From Anaerocolumna chitinilytica (GTDB lineage Bacteria > Bacillota > Clostridia > Lachnospirales > Lachnospiraceae): a DNA stretch of 64,000 nt. The stretch's first letter is position 1, and each line of letters begins with the position of its first letter. This document shows, one piece after another, positions 55,822 through 62,950 of this stretch. The notes beneath the pieces are model-generated. The model was not told the origin of the DNA, did no database searches, and was given only the letters and a program-made list of their open reading frames with translations. The stretch spans positions 4,341,501 to 4,405,500 of the forward strand of contig NZ_AP023368.1 in assembly GCF_014218355.1 (NCBI RefSeq), read 5' to 3'. Both the position numbers and the translations under genes were made by a program.

Positions 55822-55900
55822 TTAGATTACAGACTAACCCTATTCAATCCCATATAATTTGAGTGCTTTACCTTATACGAATTCAGAAGGGAGAACTGTT

Positions 55901-57142
55901 ATGTCCGATATTGTAATCTCAGAAGCTAAACGATGCCTGCAATGTAAAAAGCCCTTATGTAAATCCGGCTGCCCTGTGAATACCCCTTTTAATGAGGTTA
56001 TTCCTCTTCTTCTGGAAGGCAGTATTGTTGATGCCGGCGAAATGCTGTTTGCCAATAATCCGCTGTCTGTTATCTGCTCTCTTGTATGTCCTCATGAAAA
56101 ACAATGTGAAGGCCATTGTGTGTTGGGAAAGAAAGGTGATCCAATCAAAGTAGGTATGGTTGAAAACTATATCTCCGATTATTACTTAAATTATGTGGAA
56201 ACCACTCCTCAGAAGAAGAATGGTAAAAGAGTAGCCATTGTAGGCTCCGGTCCGGCTGGTATTACGATTGCCATCCTGTTAGCTGCCAAAGGATACCGAA
56301 TTACTATCTTTGAGGCTCACGATAAAATAGGAGGTGTACTTCGGTATGGAATACCGGAATTTCGTCTTCCTAAGACCATTTTGGATAAATTAAAAGACAA
56401 ATTAATTGAGATGGGTATTAAGATACGCCCAAACACCTTAATTGGTCCCACAATAACAGTGGATGACCTTTTCCGTGACGGCTATAAGGCTGTGTTTATC
56501 GGAACTGGAGTATGGAATCCAAATACCCTTAAGATTAAGGGTGAAACTCTTGGGCATGTCCATTATGCCATTGATTATTTAAAAAGTCCTGAAGTATATA
56601 CCTTAGGTAAAAGGGTATGTATTATCGGTGCCGGCAATGTAGCTATGGATGTTGCCAGAACCGCCCTGCGCAATGGTTCCAGAGATGTTACTATTATGTA
56701 CCGCAAAGGTGCCGCCAGTGTGGATGCAGAACCTGTTGAACTGGAATATGCCAAGCTGGATGGGGTAAAGTTTAACTATTACTGCTCTCCTTTGGAGATT
56801 AGGGAGGAAGGGGTAATCTATCAGAAGACTAGTGTAACAGGATTAAATGATGACGGAAAAGAAATAGTAGAATTTATAGAAGATTCGCAGGAACTCTTCC
56901 CCTGTGATTCCGTAATCCTTGCGATTGGACAAAAGCCCAGAAGAAACATAGTGAATAATACTAAAGACATTGATATCAACAGCCGGGGGCTTCTTGTTAC
57001 CGACGAATACGGAAGAACTACAAAGGAAGGTGTCTTTGCCTCCGGAGATGTGGTTACCGGCGCTAAAACAGTAGTGGAAGCGGTACGTGTATCAAAGGTA
57101 GTAGCCCAGGCTATAGAAGAATATATAGAATCCCAGGAGTAA
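55901..57142 (+). CDS. GltD-like NAD(P)-dependent flavoprotein oxidoreductase
   Basis: 413 residues from ATG 55901 (AAGGGAG seven bases before). The N-terminal iron-sulfur region has 'CLQCKKPLCKSGCPVNTP' and 'CSLVCPHEKQCEGHC'. FAD fold 'VAIVGSGPAGITIAILLA' (about 109-126) and NAD(P) fold 'VCIIGAGNVAMDVARTA' follow, and 'GVFASGDVVTGAKTVVEA' closes the FAD domain. It resembles the small subunit of glutamate synthase and NfnB, which transfers electrons between NAD(P)H and an iron-sulfur partner. No glutamate synthase large subunit or NfnA is adjacent, so the partner is unknown. The cofactor choice is not clear from sequence. Confidence 0.9.
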   Translation: MSDIVISEAKRCLQCKKPLCKSGCPVNTPFNEVIPLLLEGSIVDAGEMLFANNPLSVICSLVCPHEKQCEGHCVLGKKGDPIKVGMVENYISDYYLNYVETTPQKKNGKRVAIVGSGPAGITIAILLAAKGYRITIFEAHDKIGGVLRYGIPEFRLPKTILDKLKDKLIEMGIKIRPNTLIGPTITVDDLFRDGYKAVFIGTGVWNPNTLKIKGETLGHVHYAIDYLKSPEVYTLGKRVCIIGAGNVAMDVARTALRNGSRDVTIMYRKGAASVDAEPVELEYAKLDGVKFNYYCSPLEIREEGVIYQKTSVTGLNDDGKEIVEFIEDSQELFPCDSVILAIGQKPRRNIVNNTKDIDINSRGLLVTDEYGRTTKEGVFASGDVVTGAKTVVEAVRVSKVVAQAIEEYIESQE

Positions 57143-57150
57143 TCTCTGGT

Positions 57151-57239
57151 ATTCTAGAGAGTCAGATTCTTTACAATCTGATTCTCTAGAATCTAATCCT
57201 CTACATTCTGATTCTTTAAAATCTAATATCTTACACTCT
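57151..57239. repeat. Five tandem 15-bp repeats overlapping a terminator and the NUDIX gene end
   Basis: Units at 57165-57179, 57180-57194, 57195-57209, 57210-57224 and 57225-57239 share the pattern GATTCTCTAGAATCT with 2-5 changes each. Arms 57151-57168 and 57175-57192 also form an 18-bp hairpin that can end the GltD-like transcript. The last unit covers the final codons and stop of the NUDIX gene. Confidence 0.75.
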
Positions 57240-57788
57240 GTCGTTGAGTTTGTTATAAACATCTTTCATGCATTCCTCTGAAGTAATATGAGGCGCCTGA
57301 TCAAGGTTAAACCACTTTACCCCGCTGTTCTCATCTGCCTTAATTCGAAGCTCCTCTTTTTCGTCCGCCTGAAAAAGATAGGTCACATTAAAGTGCAGGT
57401 GAGAAGGGACAAAAACCCCTTTTTTATAATGGCTGTTAACACATAGGCTCTCCAGGGACAAAGGTTCCGGCTTAAGAGATATTATGTTTCTGACTCCTGT
57501 TTCTTCCTTAGCCTCCCGTAAAGCCACGGAAAATAAATCCTCTTCTCCATCTGCATGGCCTCCTGTCCAGCCCCAATTCTTGTAGATATTATGGTATATC
57601 ATCAGAACCTTGGTCTTATCCTCATTTATTATCCAGGAAGATGCACTAAAATGTCCGATTTTATTTTCTCGAAGCAGACAGTTTTCATGCTCTTTTATAA
57701 AGGTAAGCATAATCTCTTTATCTGCCTCTTCTTGTTCACATTGAGGTGTGTATCTCTCTATTATATCAAATAGCTTTTGTTTCATCAT
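57231..57788 (-). CDS. NUDIX hydrolase
   Basis: 185 residues. The Nudix box is complete at residues 77-99: Gly77, Glu83, Arg91-Glu92 and Glu95-Glu96, ending in Gly98-Val99 ('REAKEETGV'). The protein hydrolyses a nucleoside diphosphate linked to another group; the substrate is unknown, and an N-terminal 60-residue helical part and 'CVNSHYKKGVFVPSHLHFN' after the box are family-specific. The start is the first of two Met codons with an AGAGGAAAG site. It lies 27 bases downstream of map on the same strand and may be co-transcribed. Confidence 0.9.
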   Translation of the reverse strand: MMKQKLFDIIERYTPQCEQEEADKEIMLTFIKEHENCLLRENKIGHFSASSWIINEDKTKVLMIYHNIYKNWGWTGGHADGEEDLFSVALREAKEETGVRNIISLKPEPLSLESLCVNSHYKKGVFVPSHLHFNVTYLFQADEKEELRIKADENSGVKWFNLDQAPHITSEECMKDVYNKLNDRV

Positions 57789-57815
57789 ATCTTTCCTCTC
57801 TTGTAAAAAAGGAAC

Positions 57816-58691
57816 TTAATAACAAAGTACTTCATATCCCTCTTCCGTAACCAGTACCATTATCTCCCATTGAGCAGAAGGTGCTCCATCTGCTGTATAA
57901 ACAGTCCAGTCATCATCCTCGTCAATAAATATTTCATCGGTTCCCATATTTACCATAGGTTCTATTGTAAATATCATACCCGGTGCCATCACCATCTCTC
58001 TGCCTCGTCTGCTTACATAGCTAACCCAAGGTTCCTCATGAAATTCCAATCCTACGCCATGTCCGCCGATTTCTCTGACTACCCGGTAACCGTTCTTTTT
58101 CGCATAGTCATTTATCGCTTGGCCCATATCGCCCAGAAAACCCCAAGGTTTAACCTGCTGCAATCCAACTTCCAGGCATTCTTTTGTAACTTGAACTAAT
58201 TTCTTCTTCTCTTCACTTACTTCTCCGATTAAATACATTCTCGAAGAATCTGAGAAATAACCGTTGTAAATCGTAGAAACATCGACATTTATGATATCAC
58301 CGTCTGCTAAGATATCTTTCTCTGATGGTATTCCATGGCATACCTGGCTATTGATAGAGGTGCACACACTCTTTGGAAAGCCGTTATAATTTAAGGGTGC
58401 AGGGATACCACCAAGCTGAAGTGTTTTTTCATGCACCATTCGATTAATATCTTCTGTGGACATCCCAGCCTTAATATGCTCTCCCACATAATCCAACACT
58501 GCAATATTTACTTTACAGCTAAGCTTTATTTGTTCTATTTGTTCCGGTGTTTTTATGATTTTTCTGGGTGGAACCTTATGTCCATTTCTTCTGAATTCTT
58601 CTATTTTCTCATCAAAACCCAGGTGGCAGAACTTATATTTGTTACCACTTCCACACCAGCACGGGTCATTCTTACCTATTTTTTTCTCCAT
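57816..58691 (-). CDS. map: Methionine aminopeptidase, type I with SEC-C finger
   Basis: Removes the initiator Met from new proteins. 291 residues. The N-terminal SEC-C zinc finger 'GKNDPCWCGSGNKYKFCH' has Cys11, Cys13, Cys22 and His23. The catalytic domain has metal ligands Asp137 ('INVDVS'), Asp148, His211 ('GGHGVG'), Glu244 ('TIEPM') and Glu276 ('QWEIMVL'), plus His119. The SEC-C extension may help docking at the ribosome and is common in Lachnospiraceae. The start ATG 58691 has GGAAGG about 14 bases upstream. Adjacent AraC gene starts upstream on the same strand. Confidence 0.95.
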   Translation of the reverse strand: MEKKIGKNDPCWCGSGNKYKFCHLGFDEKIEEFRRNGHKVPPRKIIKTPEQIEQIKLSCKVNIAVLDYVGEHIKAGMSTEDINRMVHEKTLQLGGIPAPLNYNGFPKSVCTSINSQVCHGIPSEKDILADGDIINVDVSTIYNGYFSDSSRMYLIGEVSEEKKKLVQVTKECLEVGLQQVKPWGFLGDMGQAINDYAKKNGYRVVREIGGHGVGLEFHEEPWVSYVSRRGREMVMAPGMIFTIEPMVNMGTDEIFIDEDDDWTVYTADGAPSAQWEIMVLVTEEGYEVLCY

Positions 58692-58699
58692 AACAGCAA

Positions 58700-59068
58700 C
58701 TATTCCTTCCTTAAATACGAATTAACATTAGAAAATTCCTGACTTATTAAGCTACCCTTCCTGCATTGTTTTGGTGCACAGCCGAAATTATTTACAAAAG
58801 CCCGTGTAAACGCCGCCTGAGAGGAATAACCATATTTTAGAGCAATCGTAAGAAGCTTCTCTCTCGAACCTTTCACCTCATTATAGGCATGATTCAGTCT
58901 TCTTTCCGACACATATTGCTTAAAAGTCACTCCAACTGCTTCATGAAATTGAGCAGAACAATAATAGTGGGAATAGCCGAAAAAGTCAGCCATTTTCTCC
59001 AGCGTTGGTTCATTGGCTATATTTTCATCAATCCAGTTTACCATATTTTCTATTACTTTTGATGACAT
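58700..59068 (-). CDS. AraC-family regulator, DNA-binding domain only
   Basis: 122 residues made only of the paired helix-turn-helix unit: 'TLEKMADFFGYSHYYCSAQF' (about 22-41) and 'LLTIALKYGYSSQAAFTRAF' (about 72-91), plus 'GCAPKQCRKG'. It resembles MarA/SoxS/Rob-type regulators that lack a sensor domain. The ribosome site is unclear: a GGAGGG lies far upstream and AAGAG only three bases before ATG 59068, and no alternative start fits. It is upstream of map by eight bases on the same strand, so both may share a transcript. Confidence 0.8.
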   Translation of the reverse strand: MSSKVIENMVNWIDENIANEPTLEKMADFFGYSHYYCSAQFHEAVGVTFKQYVSERRLNHAYNEVKGSREKLLTIALKYGYSSQAAFTRAFVNNFGCAPKQCRKGSLISQEFSNVNSYLRKE

Positions 59069-59171
59069 ATGCTCTTGCCGAGTAGATGCTCTCGACCCTC
59101 CTTTCCTGTATTATAACAGATAAATCAGAATTTTTCTTGATGTCAGTTGCTGATTTTTATTCATTTATACA

Positions 59172-60596
59172 CTAATCTGAAGCCTTCTTCTCCTGCATAT
59201 CAATAAATACCACCAAGGTACTTCCATCCTGCCGGCCCATTAGTGCTTGATATGTCGTATCTTTATTATCCTGACACAAAATATATGAATTATAAGTGTT
59301 TGTTTCGTTGTAGGGTATCTCAGTTTTTACCAGATAATTAAATCTTGAATTCAATGTATTAGGTTCCCTTGAAACAAAGATATAATAGTTCTTCTCATAG
59401 TAAAACAAATCCAAATAGTAATTATGTTGTAGACCCGCATTAACCCCTTCCCCTGTAACCGCATCTAACATTTGTGTCACTCTTACATATGCTTTTCCCT
59501 TTTTCTGTGCATCATTCATAAATGCCTCCATGTATTCAGTATTCTCTGTCTTCACTTGAGGGTCCGTTAAATACATTATTGCAAGTTTATCCTTCTTTGC
59601 CTGCTCAAAGCTGTAATCTTTCGGAATCTTATCCAGGGGAACAGTGCCTTTAGGTGCACATTTTATTAATAGTTTATCATAAAGTCCATTACTGAAGTTA
59701 TTGTTAATAACGTTAAATTCCCTTACAAATGCACGGTATTTCAGCTGTTTCCGGTCGTAAACATAGACAGTAATTTTGTCGGTGCTTTGATACACTTTCT
59801 CTCCAAGCATACTTTTAGGCAACCCGCCGGCTTCCAAAGGGTGAGATGGCCACTGCCCTTTACTTACTATCTTTTTCACTTTTCCCACACTGTTTAAGGT
59901 CTTGGAAATGCTAACTAATGCTTTTTCACTATCTTCCCAGTAAGTATTTTCCTCAATCATGATAGACGGTGTCAATTGGATTCTGTGATCAAACAAATGA
60001 ATTACCGATCTGATATTAAATAAAAGCGCAACTGCAAGAACAACGAATGCGACTCTTCTTAATATTCTTATTTCACTTTTTCTTTTTTTCGTCACATTCT
60101 TAATATGGTTCTTAAAAGGAGTATCTTTCCAATGAAAGCAATATGCACAAATTCTATAATCCTTACCATAAAATTCACCTAATTCATAGAAGCCTTCTCT
60201 TTTATAGAACCGCTTTAATTTCTCATCGCCGGCATTGCAGTCCAGATATATAGTAATTTTATCTCTCTTGCAAATTTTTTTGACAAAAGATATTATTTCT
60301 TTCCTAAGATTTTTTCCTTGATATTCGGGAGCTGTCATAACACGGTACAGATAGTAATCCTTCTCCCCAGGCTCTATGTCAAAGTAATTTAGCCCAAGAG
60401 GTTTAATGGAAAACACAGCGATAATCCGCTTCTGCTGCCTGCATACATACTGATACTCCAACTCTTTTTCTATCTCTTTCTTATACCAGGGATACTCCCA
60501 CTGGTGATTACCCTCATCCAATAGTTTTAAAGTCGCCTCATCTAATATCCTGACAATCTCATCTACATCACCCATTACCGCCCGTTCAATTTTCAT
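59172..60596 (-). CDS. GNAT acetyltransferase fused to a membrane helix and outer domain
   Basis: 474 residues. Residues about 1-165 form a GNAT domain with 'VMTAPEYQGKNLRKEIISFV' as acetyl-CoA loop and 'NAGDEKLKRFYKREGFYEL'. A basic linker 'KKRKSEIRIL' leads to one membrane helix 'VAFVVLAVALLFNI' (about 180-193). The remaining 270 residues should lie outside; the last third, beginning 'IPKDYSFEQAKKD', resembles DUF4362-type domains, a weak likeness. ATG 60596 is selected because GGAGG lies six bases upstream; the frame extends nine codons back. The acetyltransferase half would be cytoplasmic and the outer half a sensor or binder. No obvious partner gene adjacent. Confidence 0.82.
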   Translation of the reverse strand: MKIERAVMGDVDEIVRILDEATLKLLDEGNHQWEYPWYKKEIEKELEYQYVCRQQKRIIAVFSIKPLGLNYFDIEPGEKDYYLYRVMTAPEYQGKNLRKEIISFVKKICKRDKITIYLDCNAGDEKLKRFYKREGFYELGEFYGKDYRICAYCFHWKDTPFKNHIKNVTKKRKSEIRILRRVAFVVLAVALLFNIRSVIHLFDHRIQLTPSIMIEENTYWEDSEKALVSISKTLNSVGKVKKIVSKGQWPSHPLEAGGLPKSMLGEKVYQSTDKITVYVYDRKQLKYRAFVREFNVINNNFSNGLYDKLLIKCAPKGTVPLDKIPKDYSFEQAKKDKLAIMYLTDPQVKTENTEYMEAFMNDAQKKGKAYVRVTQMLDAVTGEGVNAGLQHNYYLDLFYYEKNYYIFVSREPNTLNSRFNYLVKTEIPYNETNTYNSYILCQDNKDTTYQALMGRQDGSTLVVFIDMQEKKASD

Positions 60597-60745
60597 ACTG
60601 AACCTCCATGCCGTTATCAACACCTATATCTTGCTTATGTACTGAGTAAAATACATATCCAATCATCGGATTATGCATTTATTTACATATAAGTATACCT
60701 TAATTGACACAAATTACAATCCTATTCTTCTATCGAGTGCCGCGC

Positions 60746-61885
60746 TTAATGACCAAATAGAGAAAGGAGAATTCCTGCTGCAACTGCAGAACCGATGACT
60801 CCGGCAACATTAGGTCCCATTGCATGCATCAGCAGATAATTACCCGGTTTTGCCCTTTGTCCTTCAATCTGCGCTACACGTGCTGCCATTGGAACTGCCG
60901 AGACTCCGGCTGAACCTATTAATGGATTGATTTTCCCGCCTGTCACAACACTCATCAGCTTTGCGATTAATAAACCGCCAACGGTACTAAACATAAAAGC
61001 TACTAGTCCCAGCAGGATTATCTTAATTGTTGCTGACTTTAAAAATGTTGTTCCATCCGCCGTTGCACCAACGGTTACTCCCAGAAAAACAGTAACGATA
61101 TTAATTAAAGAATTTTGTACCGTATCCGTTAATCTCTCTGCTACACCTGATTCTCTGAATAAATTGCCTAACATCAGCATTCCGATAAGCGGTGCTACCG
61201 AAGGCAGTAAAAGAACGCAAATAATAGTAACAATAATAGGGAAGCAGATTTTTTCTAATCGTGATACATGCCTGGTCTGCTTCATTACAATTTCTCTTTC
61301 CTTTTTTGTGGTCAGCAGCCTCATAATGGGCGGTTGTATCATCGGAATAAGTGCCATGTAGGAATAGGCTGCAATGGAGATTGGCGCAAGCAACTTCGGT
61401 GCCAGCCTTGTGGTAAGATAAATAGCGGTAGGTCCGTCAGCTCCCCCAATAATGCCGATTGATGCTGCTTCTGCAGGGCGGAATCCCAAAGCAACTGCTA
61501 TTACAAATGCAACTGCTATACCAAACTGAGCCCCAGCGCCGATAATAAGATTTCCAGGCCTTGCTATTAAAGGCCCAAAGTCTGTCATAGCTCCAATTCC
61601 AAGAAAGATAAGGGAAGGGTATATCCCAAGCTTAACACCCTGATAAAGATAATATAGTAATCCCCCGGGCTGACCATCTGCCATTGGCCCACTCGTCAAA
61701 CCTGTTAAGGGAAGGTTGGCTAATAGAATACCAAAGGCTATGGGTAACAGTAAAAGCGGCTCGAATTTCTTGGCAATCGCCAGATAAATTAATACTCCTG
61801 AAATAAGAATCATAGTTAAGGATTGCCAACTAAGAGCCATATAGCCTGAATCCATCCATAATTTCTTTAACGCTTCTAAAAACAT
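60746..61885 (-). CDS. oadB: Sodium-translocating decarboxylase beta subunit
   Basis: Integral membrane subunit (379 residues, about ten helices) that couples carboxyl-biotin decarboxylation to sodium export, as in oxaloacetate, glutaconyl-CoA or methylmalonyl-CoA decarboxylases. Highly conserved segments are visible: 'GIGAMTDFGPLIARP', 'SIGIIGGADGPTAIYLTTRL', 'GVTVGATADGTTFLK', 'GSAGVSAVPMAARVAQ' and 'MHAMGPNVAGVIGSAVAAG'. ATG 61885 is preferred, preceded by GAAGG at suitable distance; the open frame runs back to 61918 into the upstream small gene. The alpha and biotin subunits are not in the window, so the substrate is undetermined. Confidence 0.93.
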   Translation of the reverse strand: MFLEALKKLWMDSGYMALSWQSLTMILISGVLIYLAIAKKFEPLLLLPIAFGILLANLPLTGLTSGPMADGQPGGLLYYLYQGVKLGIYPSLIFLGIGAMTDFGPLIARPGNLIIGAGAQFGIAVAFVIAVALGFRPAEAASIGIIGGADGPTAIYLTTRLAPKLLAPISIAAYSYMALIPMIQPPIMRLLTTKKEREIVMKQTRHVSRLEKICFPIIVTIICVLLLPSVAPLIGMLMLGNLFRESGVAERLTDTVQNSLINIVTVFLGVTVGATADGTTFLKSATIKIILLGLVAFMFSTVGGLLIAKLMSVVTGGKINPLIGSAGVSAVPMAARVAQIEGQRAKPGNYLLMHAMGPNVAGVIGSAVAAGILLSLFGH

Positions 61886-61901
61886 TTGATTACCTTCTTT
61901 C

Positions 61902-62039
61902 TCAATTTTTATGCTCAATTATATGAATCGCTGCTATTACAAGAGAAAAGAGCTTTATCGCTCCCCATAGGGCTATCAGCACAATAAAGACAACACTCAT
62001 GCAAAACAATGCGTATAATACAGCTTCGGTTACAGACAT
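61902..62039 (-). CDS. Mini gamma subunit of the sodium pump (OadG-like)
   Basis: Only 45 residues, so it falls below normal gene-length cut-offs. It starts 'MSVTEAVLYALFCMSVVFIV' with one membrane helix (about 8-28), then a second hydrophobic stretch 'LFSLVIAAIHII' and ends 'EHKN'. ATG 62039 follows GGTGGAAGG. The stop is 16 bases before the beta-subunit start, on the same strand. OadG proteins are small single-span subunits beside the beta gene, usually about 80 residues; this minimal form matches in place and topology, though it lacks the His-rich zinc tail of the classical gamma subunit. Confidence 0.75.
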   Translation of the reverse strand: MSVTEAVLYALFCMSVVFIVLIALWGAIKLFSLVIAAIHIIEHKN

Positions 62040-62097
62040 TCTTCCTTCCACCTCTTTTCACAACCCGGCATACAGTATATATTATCTTTCCTACAGC

Positions 62098-62130
62098 AAA
62101 AAATGGAGAACTTCCCTACGGAAGCTCTCC
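62098..62130 (-). terminator. Intrinsic terminator in the oadG-oadB leader, possible attenuator
   Basis: On the minus strand GGAGAGCTTCC (62130-62120) pairs with GGAAGTTCTCC (62115-62105) around GTAG and runs into ATTTTTTG. It lies between a promoter at 62197-62226 and the oadG start, within the expected mRNA leader, so it could stop transcription conditionally. Confidence 0.68.
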
Positions 62131-62196
62131 ACCCTAAAGCCAAATCTTGAAACAGTAATTAAACTGCCAACCGGACACTTATTATTTTCTTTTTCT

Positions 62197-62226
62197 ATCC
62201 TACATAAAAATCACTAAACTTGTCAA
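62197..62226 (-). promoter_or_regulatory. Promoter of the sodium-pump genes
   Basis: On the minus strand TTGACA (62226-62221), 18-base spacer, TAGGAT (62202-62197). The transcript would begin near 62190 and have a leader of about 150 nt. The remainder of 62131-62408 shows no gene beside this and the start region of the next rightward gene. Confidence 0.6.
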
Positions 62227-62408
62227 GTGTAATGTGACTTATATTTTCGGTTCTTATTTCCCTGCTTCTATATGTATTCTGGTAAATCCAGAATAATATG
62301 TCACTTTTCTTCTAAAAATTAATAAAATATAGTACCACCTTATGGTGTGCCATAGATATAGAGAATCCCATGTTAATGACAGAAAATTGATTGCGAGGAA
62401 TGATATTC

Positions 62409-62777
62409 ATGGAGAGAACTCAATTATTATTTAGAACAGCCCCAGGTTCACAAGCTTTAAGCGGCGGAACCACAACAACTTTAACTTCCGATTTTCCAAA
62501 CGGAATAGCTGTATTTCATTATCCAATTATACGCATACTATTTGGCAATAGAACATCTTCCGGTTCATCGGTAACCTTTAACCTCATTATGCTTCAAGGT
62601 CCGGAGCTGATTGGAAGACTTGATTCTGTTACACTCAGTCCTGGCGAGTCATTTACCAGGACTTATGAAGTGCCAGGATTAGCACTTATCATAGATGCTA
62701 GCAATAATGGTACTTCCGATAGTTATGTGGATGCTTTTCTTTATGGATTTGGTCCTAATAAAGACTGGAATTGCTGA
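62409..62777 (+). CDS. Small hypothetical protein, beta-rich
   Basis: 122 residues from ATG 62409 ('MERTQLLFRTAPGSQ'), with GCGAGG about ten bases upstream; the open frame extends back to a TTG at 62391. Rich in Gly, Ser and Thr with alternating hydrophobic residues: 'SVTFNLIMLQGPELIGRLDS', 'LSPGESFTRTYEVPG', 'SDSYVDAFLYGFGPNKDWNC', consistent with a jelly-roll or beta-sandwich fold. There is no signal peptide. I do not recognise it; the style resembles Firmicute spore- or surface-layer small proteins, but that is weak. It faces the oadG promoter and may overlap its leader. Confidence 0.62.
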   Translation: MERTQLLFRTAPGSQALSGGTTTTLTSDFPNGIAVFHYPIIRILFGNRTSSGSSVTFNLIMLQGPELIGRLDSVTLSPGESFTRTYEVPGLALIIDASNNGTSDSYVDAFLYGFGPNKDWNC

Positions 62778-62877
62778 CATTGAAAATGGGGGCTGTTATA
62801 AAGTTAAGATTATCAGAGCTTACTCCGCTAAACTTACCCTTAGTAACAGTCCCCCGCATATATTTATCCACATATAG

Positions 62878-62913
62878 CTTACATTCCGGCATATTTTTCC
62901 ACCGGAATGTAAG
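62878..62913. terminator. 12-bp inverted repeat between convergent genes
   Basis: Arms CTTACATTCCGG (62878-62889) and CCGGAATGTAAG (62902-62913) are exactly complementary. Neither side has a T run immediately, so its terminator role between the rightward small gene and the leftward ABC gene is probable but not certain. A looser hairpin lies at 62788-62855. Confidence 0.5.
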
Positions 62914-62950
62914 AATATCACCAAACATTATGTTATGAATAGCAAACTCA

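Noticed and set aside
57165..57239. CRISPR array.
   Set aside because: Units are 15 bp, contiguous and without spacers; no cas genes are in the window.
62098..62190. T-box leader ahead of the sodium-pump genes, because the minus strand contains AGGGTGG before the terminator.
   Set aside because: The rest of the T-box antiterminator consensus is missing, the leader is too short for the specifier domain, and the downstream genes are not amino-acid related.
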